From the NCBI RefSeq assembly GCF_036373705.1, contig NW_027102662.1:434001-498000 (forward strand): a stretch of 64,000 nt of DNA, given 5' to 3'. Below, piece after piece: positions 53,698 through 64,000 of the stretch (position 1 is the stretch's first letter; each line of letters begins with the position of its first letter). A program made the position numbers and the translations under genes. The notes below the pieces were generated by a model. The model searched no databases and was not told the origin of the DNA. It saw nothing but the letters and a program-made list of their open reading frames with translations. The stretch comes from Amia ocellicauda. Taxonomy: Eukaryota > Chordata > Actinopteri > Amiiformes > Amiidae.

Positions 53698-54546
53698 TTA
53701 GTTCAGGTCAGAGTCTGAATCAGTGGCGTAGATGTCGAATTCTTCGTCGCTGCCCCCAGCTTTAACTTCTTTACGGAAGAAATAAGCTTTTAGCTTGCCA
53801 GCGGTTTTTCTACTCGGCTCATCCAGGTCATTGAGCAGCTGCCCAAGTTTCTCTATTATAAACGGCTCCTTTTTCAGCTCCAGCAAAATCTCATCTATGA
53901 TTTTCTGGACTTGTCCCACAGTGACATGTATGTGGGAGTAAGAGAGCGCCTTGATTAGTGCCGGTTTCAGCCACGGTTTGTTCAGTCTTCTGTAAAACAC
54001 GTTGAAATAGAACAGGAAATAGTAACGGTCTGGTTCAAACAAACAACTGTGTCTCAACTGACTGGGGTGATTCACTTCACACCCCCGACAGACTTCTTTC
54101 AGAGCTCGGTCGATGAGAGCACTCAGAATATACACCAGGGTGCTTTTAACCACTCTGCTTACTTGGTCACATACCCCGGGCAAAAATCCTGCGTCTTCAT
54201 CACGCCCCCGGGACAGTCCGATGCTCATTGGGTCGCCTGGTGGTTTGTGGGGTGTTTCTCCATCCATTGGACTGACCCCCTCCTGAGACGCACAGACGGT
54301 AGACAGTTCGGCAAAATCGAGGCCCTCCATGAGCTCCAGAGGCTGGGGATCCCCGAGACTCATTTGGACATCCATCGCACCGCATGTTGTTTCGTCCTGA
54401 GGGACCGGGGTCTGAGGTCTTGGAGAGTAACCACAGTCAAAGGGTTCCAGAGTGTATACAAAATCTGGGGAATAGAACCAGGGGTGATCCCGGGTTTGAA
54501 GAGGCCTGTAGAGCCTGTCGACGTCCGCAGCTTTCGGGTAAGACAT
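53698..54546 (-). CDS. Unknown 282-residue protein with Cys/His cluster, copy 3
   Basis: Start MSYPKAADVDRLY; the frame is open 12 codons further upstream, but the sister copies support the inner ATG. Cys/His cluster and acidic tail conserved. Confidence 0.6.
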   Translation of the reverse strand: MSYPKAADVDRLYRPLQTRDHPWFYSPDFVYTLEPFDCGYSPRPQTPVPQDETTCGAMDVQMSLGDPQPLELMEGLDFAELSTVCASQEGVSPMDGETPHKPPGDPMSIGLSRGRDEDAGFLPGVCDQVSRVVKSTLVYILSALIDRALKEVCRGCEVNHPSQLRHSCLFEPDRYYFLFYFNVFYRRLNKPWLKPALIKALSYSHIHVTVGQVQKIIDEILLELKKEPFIIEKLGQLLNDLDEPSRKTAGKLKAYFFRKEVKAGGSDEEFDIYATDSDSDLN

Positions 54547-54581
54547 TCTCTTTAATTTTAAACCATGAATGAATTGTTGCA

Positions 54582-54609
54582 CCTTTTATCCTATCTCTTC
54601 ACTACGTCA
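54582..54609 (-). promoter_or_regulatory. TATA-like and CRE-like motifs, copy 3
   Basis: GATAAAAGG (54582-54590) and TGACGTA (54603-54609), as in the other copies. Confidence 0.45.
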
Positions 54610-54649
54610 CGACACACCGCCCTCTTAGAAGAGAGTAGCCCCTGAGCCG

Positions 54650-55054
54650 TCAGACCCCCCTCCAAAACCCCACACGTCGTCTGTCGTAGTTCTGCAAGCT
54701 TTCCCATTCACACCTTTCAAAACCCTGAGTCGGAGACTCCATTTCGCATTCTCTTGGACCCTCTTGCAAGCCTTCTAGAGTCTTATCCACAAGCCCCAGA
54801 TCTCTCCAGGCCATCACCTTCAACCAGTCCTCATAAGAGTATTCAATTACCGTCTCAAAAGGTTCCAACGTACCCTCCTTCTCTCCCAAAGCAAGAAGCT
54901 CCACTCCAACATAGCTGGGATCCCTTTTAAAGCGGTAACCCCGTCGAGCCCCCCAGAACAACACCCAGGAGCGTTCAATCTTCAAATTGGTGAGTACAGG
55001 AACCCTTGCCCGGGATTGTTTCTTGCGGGGTTTCATGTTGATGTCGCTGGACAT
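54650..55054 (-). pseudogene. Right-end gene, copy 3
   Basis: N-terminus MSSDINMKPRKKQSRARVPV as in copy 1; shorter overall. TATA-like box at 55121-55129. Broken. Confidence 0.58.
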
Positions 55055-55120
55055 GTTGAAGAAGCGGGATGTTTCAGAAGCTGAGAATTAAAGAGGTATT
55101 GCCTAAAAGAAGCGCGGGTT

Positions 55121-55129
55121 CTTAAATAG
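55121..55129 (-). promoter_or_regulatory. TATA-like box of the right-end gene, copy 3
   Basis: CTATTTAAG on the minus strand, 67 bp before the ATG, matching copy 1. Confidence 0.43.
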
Positions 55130-55172
55130 AGAGGAGAGTTTCGGGGCGTTGCCTTCAGAGGGGTGGGGGTAT

Positions 55173-55357
55173 TTATGGGTGGCCTTGTTGTTCAGGGTTT
55201 TATGGGTGCACACTTTCTGACGGATATGACGTAGGAATAATTAAGGAAATAACTCTACCTAAAATCACGCCCCCCAATTATGACGTAGGAATATTAATAA
55301 GCTTAGGGCATACGTCATAACAAAATAGGCCGCGCCCAAAAAACCCTACTATCTACT
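55173..55357 (-). repeat. Right terminal inverted repeat, copy 3
   Basis: 185 bp, near-identical to 20646-20830, followed by cttatg (55358-55363) and tagttgaaggcgcag. Confidence 0.93.
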
Positions 55358-55652
55358 CTTATGTAGTTGAAGGCGCAGTATAGCTCTCATAGTCTGGTGG
55401 AGACGGAAGACCACCAGCCGTTTGAACAAGCCATTCAGCATCACCTTGTTGGGTTAAGTGCAGGCACTGTCAGAGCGCAGGGCGTCCTGCCTTTGAAAGA
55501 GTTTCCGAAGTGTCCTGATGTGCCCTTTAGCAATGCAAAATAGGTCAGTGAAAATAGAAACCTTTATCTCACAGGCTGGCCCACGGGAAACGCCTGTGCG
55601 CGTTTTATCAGCCTGCTTCGATGGGAGGCATTCGAAACGCCAGGACGGGTCG

Positions 55653-55725
55653 TTTTCCGTAGTGTAGTGGCTATCACGTTTGCCTCACACGCGAAAGGTC
55701 CCCGGTTCGAAACCGGGCGGAAACA
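55653..55725 (+). tRNA. tRNA-Val (CAC), degenerate
   Basis: First base is T instead of G and the anticodon stem has TTTGC/GCGAA; T-arm intact. Likely impaired. Confidence 0.7.
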
Positions 55726-55950
55726 ACCCGCGGTGCACACGTGCCAGTGCCATGTTACCCGTCGCCATCTCTCTGCCCCAAGGCCGGCCGTCGTTTTCTC
55801 TTCCTCGGAGTGGCAAGAAATCCTGACCTTGAGAACAAACGATCGCAGAAGGGTAGCTTTGCGAGGCGCTGGAACTCACACTTTTAAAATCGATACATGT
55901 TGTAGCTGTTACAATACGACCGTAGCAGGATCAGCGACATTGCTGTTACT

Positions 55951-55956
55951 CTTATG
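55951..55956 (+). other. Unoccupied Polinton target site (cttatg)
   Basis: Uninterrupted tgttactcttatgtagtcgaagg, 226 bp after the tRNA. Confidence 0.86.
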
Positions 55957-56614
55957 TAGTCGAAGGCGCAGTATAGCTCTGATAGTCTGGTGGTGACGGA
56001 GGACCTCCAGCCGTTTGAACAAGCCATTCAGCATCACCTTGTTGGGCTAAGTGCAGGCACTGTCAGAGCGCAGGGCGACCTGCCTTTGATAGAGTTTCCT
56101 AAGTGTCCCGAAATCGGTGCACTCAGAGCGTCCGTCCGTCGACAGGTTGAAATTGTAAACGCTGGTGTAGCCACTTTTAATTGAAATATGATGATGATGA
56201 TGATGATGTTGTTGTTCTTGTTCTTGTTGTTGTTGTTGTTCTTGTTTTTCTTGTTGTCGTCGTGGTCGCCGTCATTATTATTGTTAAAGTAAAGCAGTAG
56301 TTAGATTTGTTGCTACCGTAAGGTGTAGAAGGCACAATAGCTTTGTGATTGTCTGATGGTGGCACAAGACGAGCAGCAGCTGTTTGAACAAGCCATTGAA
56401 CATCACCTTGTTGGGGTAAGTGTAAGTCTTGTCATAGCTCAGGGCGTTCTTCCTTTGAAAGAGTTTCCAAAGTGTCCTGATGTGCCCTTGAGCAATGCAA
56501 AATAGGTCAGTGAAAATAGAAACCTTTATCTCACAGGCTGGCCCACGGGAAACCCCTGTACGCGTTTTACCAGCCGGCTTCGATGGGAGCCATTTGAAAC
56601 ACCAGGACGGGTCG

Positions 56615-56687
56615 GTTTCCGTAGTGTAGTGGCTATCACGTTCGCCTCACACGCGAAAGGTCCCTGGTTCGAAACCGGGTGGAAACA
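56615..56687 (+). tRNA. tRNA-Val (CAC)
   Basis: Anticodon arm intact; the acceptor has one G-T pair (GTTTCCG/TGGAAAC) and the T-stem one G-T pair. Possibly functional. Confidence 0.83.
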
Positions 56688-56911
56688 ACCCGCGGTGCAC
56701 GCGTGCCAGTGCCGTGTTACCCGTCGCCATCTCTCTGCTCCAAGGCCGGCCGTCGTTTTCTCTTCCTCGGAGTGGCAAGAAATCCTGACCTTGAGAACAA
56801 ACGATCGCAGAAGGGTAGCTTTGCGAGGCACTGGAACTGACACTTTTAAAATCGATACATGTTGTTGCGTTACAATACGACCGTAGCAGGATCGGCGACA
56901 TTGCTGTTACT

Positions 56912-56917
56912 CTTATG
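56912..56917 (+). other. Unoccupied Polinton target site (cttatg)
   Basis: Uninterrupted tgttactcttatgtagttgaagg, 225 bp after the tRNA. Confidence 0.88.
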
Positions 56918-57556
56918 TAGTTGAAGGCGCAGTATAGCTCTGATAGTCTGGTGGTGACGGAAGACCACCAGCCGTTTGAACAAGCCATTCAGCATCACCT
57001 TGTAGGGCTAAACGCAGGCACTGTCAGAGCGCAGGTCGTCCTGCCTTTGAAAGAGTTTCCGAAGTGTCCCGAAATCGGTGCACTCAGAGCGTTCGTCCAT
57101 CGACAGGTTGAAATTGTAAACGCTGGTGTAGCCACTTTTAATTAAAATCATGATGATGATGTTGTTGTTGTTATTCTTGTTGTCGTCGTAGTCGCCGTCA
57201 TTATTAATGTTAAAGTAAAGCAGTAGTTAGATTTGTTGCTACCGTAAGGTGTAGAAGGCACAATAGCTCTGATAGTCTGGTGGTGAAGGAAGACCACCAG
57301 ACGTTTGAACAAGCCATTCAGCATCACCTTGTTGGGTTAAGTGCAGGCACTGTCAGAGCGCAGGGCGTCCTGCCTTTAAAAGAGTTTCCGAAGTGTCCTG
57401 ATGTGCCCTTTAGCAATGCCAAACAGGTCAGTGAAAATGGCATCCTTTCGCCGCACTTCAGACGCCATCTCACAGCCTAGCCGACCTGAAACACCTGAGC
57501 CCGTTTTACCAGCAGGCTTTAACGGTAACCATTTGAAGCAAGAGGCAGCGGTGTCA

Positions 57557-57629
57557 GTTTCCGTAGTGTAGCGGTTATCACGTTCGCCTAACGCGCGAAA
57601 GGTCCCCGGTTCGAAACCGGGCGGAAACA
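57557..57629 (+). tRNA. tRNA-Val (AAC)
   Basis: Intact cloverleaf, loop CTAACGC (one change 3' of the anticodon), T-arm CCCGG TTCGAAA CCGGG, TTTT downstream. Confidence 0.88.
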
Positions 57630-57925
57630 GCCTACTGTGGGCTGGCCCTTTTCGTCATTCTTGCCCTCGTGGTTCCCCGGAGGCGGTGGGTGTCTTTTCT
57701 TCATTGGAGTGCCCGCAATCGATGCACTCAGAGCGTCCGTCCGTCGACAGGTTGAAATTGTAAACGCTGGTGTAGCCACTTTTAATTAAAATCTGATGAT
57801 GATGATGATGATGATGTTGTTGTTGTTGTTCTTGTTGTTGTTGTTCTTGTTGTCATCGTGGTCGCCGTCATTATTATTGTTAAAGTAAAGCAGTAGTTAG
57901 ATTTGTTGCTACCGTAAGGTGTAGA

Positions 57926-58500
57926 AGACAACAGTTGGTATGGCGTGTGATATCAAAACATTCAGAATACTTTTAACCTATATAATTTATAAGCTTTGTA
58001 AAATAAACCCAAATATATCTTTTGCGGGGATAAACGCTGTTCTGAGTAGTTTGTGACTTGTTTAATACCAAACATAGCATCGCTATAAAAAAAAAAAAAA
58101 AATCACTGTAAAAGCGCTAGTTATTTTTGATCTTTATAGTTATTTTCTAGGCTCAGGTTGTTTTTTAGTGCTTATAAAGGCCTGAAATATTCTTAGTGGT
58201 TGTTGACTATAGGTCTTGATGTTTAAAAATGTTTTTTTGAGAGACCAAAAGGTTCTAATAAAAGTTTAGAGTAGAGAGGAGAGAGATCGTCTCCATCTTG
58301 GTTTCTATTTGAAATTTGATGCAGAATCATTTTATTGGTTGGTTTTGATATGTTAATTGGTAACAGGGCGGCACAAAGGCCAGACCAGAACAATGCCTTA
58401 CAAGCAGATCCGGCATGTGGCCATCAGTATAAGTATGAAGGTCTGGTCTTCAGCTCGACAGACTCATACTGACCTTTCGATTTAAGACTAAAGATCAACA
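57926..58500 (+). other. Left leader, partial, copy 4
   Basis: Same content as 40048-40624, with the TATA-like box at 58428-58435. No gene seen. Confidence 0.75.
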
Positions 58501-60536
58501 ATGTCCGGAAACAACATCAGCGATTCGATTTAAACGAGTTTTTAGGCAAGTCTTCAGATTATTTTCATTGACTCAGAGCGTGTTGTGTGCATGTATTGTA
58601 AATAAGGCTATAACATCTGTTTTAAGTTCTGTAAAATAATTTTTCAGCCAGTCAACAGGAGTTAATTCCCAACGCTGAGGAGATCATCTGGAACAACGAC
58701 GGTAAGATTTTTGTGTTTGCGCTCATGGGTTCTTATGCATGGGTGTGTGTGGTTTGAAGCGGCTCATTAGAGTTATGAAAACGTTTTAATATATATTAAT
58801 GCCGGTCTCTTTAATTACACAGAAACTATCGAAAGGCCTGTGATTAATGTCTCCAAGGATCGACCAAGAGAAGTGGTTGTCCCTAGACAGGCTGTCTGCC
58901 GACCGGGTAAGAACTAAACCCCTGTTTGTTTGTATAACGTTTCTGTAAGATGTTTGAGTCCAGTTTTGTTAATTTTAAAAAATTATCCTGTCTAACAGTA
59001 TTAAGAAACGTGGTTCGAGACAACGAAAGGCCTTCCACATCGAGGGCTTGTTTCGTTTTACCTTCGAGAACCGTAACCTTTCAAGAATCTGAAAGGCCGT
59101 CAGCCCCGGTATCTGATAGCTGTGAGTATATATCTGCAGCCTGTAAGAGGTTAAAGCTTTTTATAAAGCGGTGTGGTTAAAGGTTAAACATGTCTCTTAC
59201 CTTCACAGCGGTGCAAAAAGCTAAACCAGCCGAAAAACATAAGAAACGATTATTCTGTGGAGGTAAGTAAGATCTTTCAAACTTTAATGTTTTTAAAAGG
59301 GCTTTGTTTGCCCGTTGAGGGCTAATATTTAAGCGATGGGTGACCGTTTCCTGTAGGGCGGGGGGTTCTGGGAAAGATCTTTAGAAGTCAGGTCTAGGCT
59401 TGTTTCTGGGGAACGTGTTTAGAAATGACCGATTGCCGTACCGTCTGGTTAGGAAGTAAAGCCGTCCGAAAGGGTTTAGTAAGTTGTTTGGCTTATCTCC
59501 CGCTATTATACTTCTGTTTTAAAGTGGTTGTAGGAAAAGGCTTGAAGGTGTTCATTGTATTTAATATTTAAACAGATCGTGAAAACGTTTGTGAAACAGG
59601 AAGTCCCGGGATCAGGAAGCGTTTACACTTGGAAGGTTCGTTTAAAAATGAAATGTTGTTGTGTGTGTGTGTGTTTTATTAACAATATTACAGTTTTTAA
59701 AGAAACATTTAAGAAACAGTTTATTTACAGCGGCTTCTCTGTTTTAAATTTATTATCAAGTCCTAATAAATATATTGTCTGTAAATAATAAGGCGTTGTA
59801 GTGAATGTCTAAGGCTATTTTCAAAGGTCTAAAAAAGCTAAAGGTTTTGAATGTCCTGGACATGTTGTTTTAAGTTTGATTTCTGTCGCCGTTTAAAGAT
59901 GTAAATGTAATGTATATTTTTATTCTTCCCAAGACTCTTGGGATAGTCATTCTGTGAATGAGCTATTGAGGACAATTACCCCGTCTAAGTGGGATCAAAC
60001 ATCTTTCCCGGTGAGATCACCGAGAGGATCCCCCACGGTGGTCTTGGAGACCCCCCAACATCTACTCAGGCCACAGCCTTCTGGGGGTAATTCAACACCC
60101 CAGATTCAGCCCGCCGCATTGTCGGGCGGAACAAATACAGGCATCCAACAACCTCAGGGGTCGCCGTCAGTCAGGGCTGACACACCACCCAACGACGGCC
60201 TAGTTTCAACATCGTCCCCCCAGACCCGTTTCTTGGCTACCGAAACGCGAAACAGTAACCCCGCGCTTGGCCAGGGTGTCACCGCAAAGGCCTTCTTGGT
60301 CTCCGTCCATGAGTATACACTCGCTCCCTGCCTCCTTCGACCGAGATTTACCGGAGCGACCATCCTTTGAAGCTGAGCCAGGCCACCAGCCCCCGGAGCT
60401 ACTTCCTGAAGGTCGGCATGAGTTGCTACATACTTTGTTACAAAATCAAAGACTTGTGTTAGTGGGGCAAAACCTGGTGATAGAGAGCCAAAACACCCTT
60501 ATTAATACCCTTACTAACGAATTGTACCGTATTTAA
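58501..60536 (+). pseudogene. Multi-exon gene of unknown function, copy 4
   Basis: Same splice-bounded segments; closest to copy 3. Broken. Confidence 0.5.
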
Positions 60537-60719
60537 TGTTTTAATAGACACAAAACGCCTTACTATTGTGGGTTGTTGGAAAAATAAAAAATAAATTAAA
60601 AAATGTCCTGACTTGGTAAAAGAACTCACAAACTAAAGGATTATGAACAAGCTAGGGCCCCAAAAAGACCTTCCCGAGAGAACATCCCCGGCCCTGTTGT
60701 GAACTCCTCTGATGTCCCA

Positions 60720-61517
60720 ATGAACCTGGAACTATTACAAATGATAAATGATTTAAATAACCCCCAATTACCACCGATAGAATGTGAATTAACAGACTTA
60801 CCTGTGAACCCCGACCTGTTACAGATGGTCAATGATCTAAATAACCACCTCCCACCGGTAGCGCTTATAGAGGTTCACCCCCTAGTTCACCCCGATTTGT
60901 TTGAAATGGTGGAGTCTTTGGAGGAGCTACCCCGACCAAATTCTGCCCCTATTATAAATGATTTGAAACAATTAGAACACAGGATGGCGGCAGAAGCAGC
61001 CATCACTATAGAGGAGGGTCTTGACATTAACCGGTTGGATATCTTTGAAGGACTTTTACAGGCTTTAAATGAGCCTCCTCAAAAAGGGGGTTTTGTAGAT
61101 GTCAGCAGTGGGGGTGTTCGGAATGTGGAGGGTTCTGAGACTGATAAGGCTGTGGAGGACATGCTCTGTGAGAATGTAGGGGGTGAAGGCTTTGTTCAAA
61201 ATGATGATGTGTCCAAGAGTACCAGTGATCCCGTGATTATAGATAGACCGGCCTATAACAATTTTGAAATGATTCAGTGTTTTAATTTTGCAGAACTTTT
61301 AAATTGTGACAATTATGCAGAAATATTTGTCAACATACACGAGGCTTTGCAGAAAATGCTTGAACAGGTTGCTGAAAGGGTCAGACCTCGAGATGTTGTA
61401 CAGTTAGAACTCAGAGGGGATGATTTGTTTAGCAACCTATCTGTAATGCTGAGTGGAGATAATTTAGATGTCTGGCTAAAATCGAAGCGTTATTGCAAAG
61501 TAACGCAGCCATCTTAG
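60720..61517 (+). CDS. Helical-repeat protein, copy 4
   Basis: Open frame with the three repeats. Confidence 0.58.
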   Translation: MNLELLQMINDLNNPQLPPIECELTDLPVNPDLLQMVNDLNNHLPPVALIEVHPLVHPDLFEMVESLEELPRPNSAPIINDLKQLEHRMAAEAAITIEEGLDINRLDIFEGLLQALNEPPQKGGFVDVSSGGVRNVEGSETDKAVEDMLCENVGGEGFVQNDDVSKSTSDPVIIDRPAYNNFEMIQCFNFAELLNCDNYAEIFVNIHEALQKMLEQVAERVRPRDVVQLELRGDDLFSNLSVMLSGDNLDVWLKSKRYCKVTQPS

Positions 61518-62554
61518 CTGATGAAAGTCTGTCTCTGGTAATGAATGTGGTTCGTAACCCTGAGGGTGGGGCGCTTAGAAGACTGTCGAAATGCTTGAAG
61601 AACGACATAATTAGGACCAAGCTCAGGCAATTAGTGGTGAGTTCCAGTGGGGACAATAAGCTCTGTTTTGCTTACAGTTTAATAAAACTACTCACCCCCG
61701 ACATGCCTGAACCCCAAGCTCTGCAAGAGGCTTTAACGCTTCATCAGAGGGCTGGCTTAAACTCTCAACAGATGGTTGCCTTTTCAGACATCACCAAGTT
61801 GCAGGAACATAACTGTAAACCCCGCCAAGAGACAAATGTCCAAACTGATTTTAAACAGTCTGTGGGGTAAGTTTGGGGAAAGAAATTACCGTCTAAACAC
61901 AACCTTGATTAAAACCCCTGAACAGTTTATAGAATTTATGTTTTCCAAACAACATGCAGTATCACACTTTCAATTCTTAAATGACCACGTGGCACAGGTC
62001 CAGTGGAGGGCCCCTAAAGATTTCCCCACCAAACAGGGGAACGTTAATGTTTTCATAGCGGTTTTTACCACGGCTTACGCCCGGCTTGAACTGTACAACT
62101 TAATGGATCAGTTGCAGGAACGCACACTCTATCATGATTCTGACTCTGTAATCTTTGTCACCAGGCCAGGGGATTGGGTCCCTCCCCTCGGGGACTACCT
62201 TGGGGAGTTAACGAGCGAACTAGATCCTCAGGACCACATAGTGGAGTTTGTTTCAGGGGGTCCTAAGACGCATACAGAACGGCTGCGGGTAAGACCTGTA
62301 TGAAAGTTAAGGGTTTCACTCTGAACCATTGTAACAACAAGCTCATTAACATCAAGTCTCTGACGACCCTGGTAGAAAGTTTTGTAACCGAGAAAGACGC
62401 GCCTCCTCGTGAGATTATTACAGCCGGAAATCAGATCTATCGCAATAAAAAGGAGTACACGTTGGAAAATAGATCACTAAACAAACGGTTCAGGGTGGTG
62501 TACAATAAAGGAGTGTTGAAGACTGATTATACCACTCTGCCTTATGGATATTAG
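61493..62554 (+). pseudogene. DNA polymerase B remnant, copy 4
   Basis: N-terminal and palm-domain sequence recognisable (KLILNSLWGKFG and the motif C region). Much shorter than in other copies. Broken. Confidence 0.9.
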
Positions 62555-63215
62555 CGGTGGTTTTGATAACAGACTTCAACACCCTTTCTCCTGTATTATA
62601 GCTGGTCCCTCCAATTCGGGGAAGAGCTATCTTATAAGGAACATCATAGAAGATGTGGACGCAACCGTGTCCCAAGCTCTTGACAACATAGTGTGGTGTT
62701 ACTCTTGCTGGCAACCTCTCTACGATGATTTGGCTTCGAAAAAAAATAATCTGAAATTTGTGCAAGGTCTCCCCGCCTCGTTGTAAGACGATGACTTGTT
62801 CCCGCCCGGTCAAACTAACCTAGTGATCCTTGATGACCTGATGGAGCAGGCCGGTGACAACAGTGAAGTGGAAAAAGCTTTCACAAAGTACACTCATCAT
62901 AGGAATTTAAGTATTCTTTATTTAGTTCAAAATCTATTTTTTCAAGGTAAAAAAAGCCGCACTATTAATTTAAATGCCAATTATATAATTCTTTTTAAAA
63001 ACCCCAGAGATAAACTACAGGTCACCGTCTTGGCTCGTCAAATGTACCCTAACCAGACCAAGTTCTTTTTGGAGGCATTTGAGGATGCCACCAAAAAACC
63101 CTACGGGTACTTGATTGCGGACTTAAAAGCACAAACCCCAGAAGACTTTCGCCTCAGAACAGGTTTGTGCCCACCCGATTGGCCGGCAGTGTATGTGCTA
63201 AAGAAAAGGAAATAA
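62544..63215 (+). pseudogene. Packaging ATPase, copy 4
   Basis: Walker A AGPSNSGKS and Walker B LVILDD present. Broken. Confidence 0.87.
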
Positions 63216-63221
63216 ATAAGA

Positions 63222-63557
63222 ATGTCTGTTCGGATTAAAAGAAATCTGCCACTTTTGCAAATGTTATTTGAGGGGAGCCTGCGCCATAGGAAAGCTGTGC
63301 TGGCAGGGGCCCCCTCGGATTTGATCGAGACCATGTGTGAAATAGCTTTTAACATCTTACACGGTAATATACCCCTAACCCCTTCTTAACATTCTAAACT
63401 CAAAAAACAAAAAGCGGTTATCAAGATCATCGCTAATAAGAAGTATTCTATTAAAAGAAAAAGAAAGAAGATTAATCAAACCAGGGGTTTTATAGGACCG
63501 CTGTTGAGCATAGCCGTGCCTTTCCTAACCAGTCTTCTAGCTTCCAGAGTGGGTTAA
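63222..63557 (+). pseudogene. Conserved small basic Polinton protein, copy 4
   Basis: Recognisable over its whole extent. Broken. Confidence 0.72.
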
Positions 63558-63559
63558 TA

Positions 63560-64000
63560 ATGGAATATGCTCAGAAAATGTTTTTGATCCCTCAGGAGCA
63601 ACTTGAGAAACTGAGAAAAAATGTTGTCGGGCAAGAGCCCATTAGACAAACGGCCGAAAACAACCTGGACTCTGAAATGAAAGCTATACAGGCCAGGGCC
63701 GATTTAAATCAGTATTCCAAAGCCCAGTTGTATACCAACACGTTACAGCGTTACCTCCGTCTGGTTAGACAGGGTGAAAAAGATCAAAACATTTTAACTT
63801 TAACCATGGCCTCTCAAGAAAATGGTTCTGGGGTTGATGCGGGGGGTACGGTTGATAAAGATGTTGCGGTGACCGAACCTGTTGAGAGTTCAGAGGGAGA
63901 TGTTGTAACGGATGTTTTGAGAAACATGCCGGCCAGAAGCAGGAGACATGCAGAATATATCCTGCACAAAATGGTTCAGAAACCGCGGGTAACGGCTTGG
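63560..64000 (+). CDS. Conserved Polinton protein (247 aa), copy 4, cut by the window edge
   Basis: Start MEYAQKMFLIPQ through the beginning of the C-terminal module; the rest lies beyond the window. Confidence 0.72.
   Translation, partial: MEYAQKMFLIPQEQLEKLRKNVVGQEPIRQTAENNLDSEMKAIQARADLNQYSKAQLYTNTLQRYLRLVRQGEKDQNILTLTMASQENGSGVDAGGTVDKDVAVTEPVESSEGDVVTDVLRNMPARSRRHAEYILHKMVQKPRVTAW

Larger units (their letters stand above)
40048..55357 (+). mobile_element. Polinton copy 3 (left end missing, right repeat present)
   Basis: Begins about 876 bp into the element relative to copy 1, fused to tRNA spacer (gtgtagaag|acaacag). Otherwise the full gene order through the right inverted repeat and the cttatg flank at 55358-55363. 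Broken, about eight to ten breaks. Confidence 0.95.
55364..57925 (+). repeat. tRNA-Val tandem repeat region D
   Basis: Three tRNA units (CAC, CAC, AAC) and partial units between copies 3 and 4, with trinucleotide tracts at about 56189-56265, 57148-57190 and 57797-57855. Several unit joints are shuffled: a CAC-type 3' part passes directly into the AAC-type tail (for example near 56105 and 57067). No protein gene supported. Confidence 0.85.
57926..64000 (+). mobile_element. Polinton copy 4 (left end missing, runs off the window)
   Basis: Starts at exactly the same internal position as copy 3, with the same spacer joint (gtgtagaag|acaacag). Plus-strand genes follow to the window edge. It is the most reduced copy in the part that can be seen. 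Broken, with several breaks. Confidence 0.94.

Noticed and set aside
5154-55357. Independent Polinton insertions at the same preferred site
   Set aside because: The copies share flank variants, breaks and unusual boundaries, which fits amplification of one inserted copy better than repeated targeting.

Overview
The window is eukaryotic nuclear DNA, most likely from an animal and plausibly a ray-finned fish. It holds intron-like GT-AG signals, tRNA genes with A and B boxes and no encoded CCA, and Polinton (Maverick) elements with a protein-primed DNA polymerase, a retroviral-type integrase with chromodomain, a packaging ATPase, an adenain-like protease and jelly-roll capsid proteins. The host assignment is inference; no host protein gene was recognised.

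The layout is a tandem array. Five copies of one Polinton lie in the same orientation: copy 0 (right part only, 1-4131), copy 1 (5154-20830, both terminal inverted repeats), copy 2 (23671-~38831, left repeat only), copy 3 (~40048-55357, right repeat only) and copy 4 (~57926 to the window end). Between them lie 1.0-2.8 kb stretches of a second repeat built around tRNA-Val genes (eleven copies, anticodons CAC and AAC) with (GAT)n(GTT)n spacers. Copy 1 is bounded by a perfect 6-bp target duplication, cttatg. The unoccupied form of the same site survives in four neighbouring tRNA units, about 225 bp downstream of a tRNA-Val(CAC). Shared flanks and boundaries indicate one insertion followed by amplification of a Polinton-plus-tRNA unit of about 16-18 kb.

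Within an element the plus strand carries, from the left: a 185-bp inverted repeat, a ~1.2 kb leader, a gene that appears split into several short exons ending in a proline/serine-rich ORF, a 272-codon ORF with helical repeats, DNA polymerase B, the ATPase and two small conserved Polinton proteins. The minus strand, read from the right inverted repeat inward, carries an unknown right-end gene, an unknown 282-residue protein with a Cys/His cluster, a possible Bcl-2-like protein, integrase, penton-like minor capsid protein, a small basic virion protein, major capsid protein and protease. The two gene blocks converge between the 247-residue protein and the protease. The terminal repeats hold CRE-like TGACGTA motifs, and TATA-like boxes precede several gene blocks.

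All five copies are broken fossils: no copy has every gene open. Copies 1 and 3 look least damaged (roughly half a dozen to ten breaks each). Some breaks are common to all copies, so they predate the amplification, while the high similarity between copies suggests that the amplification itself is recent.
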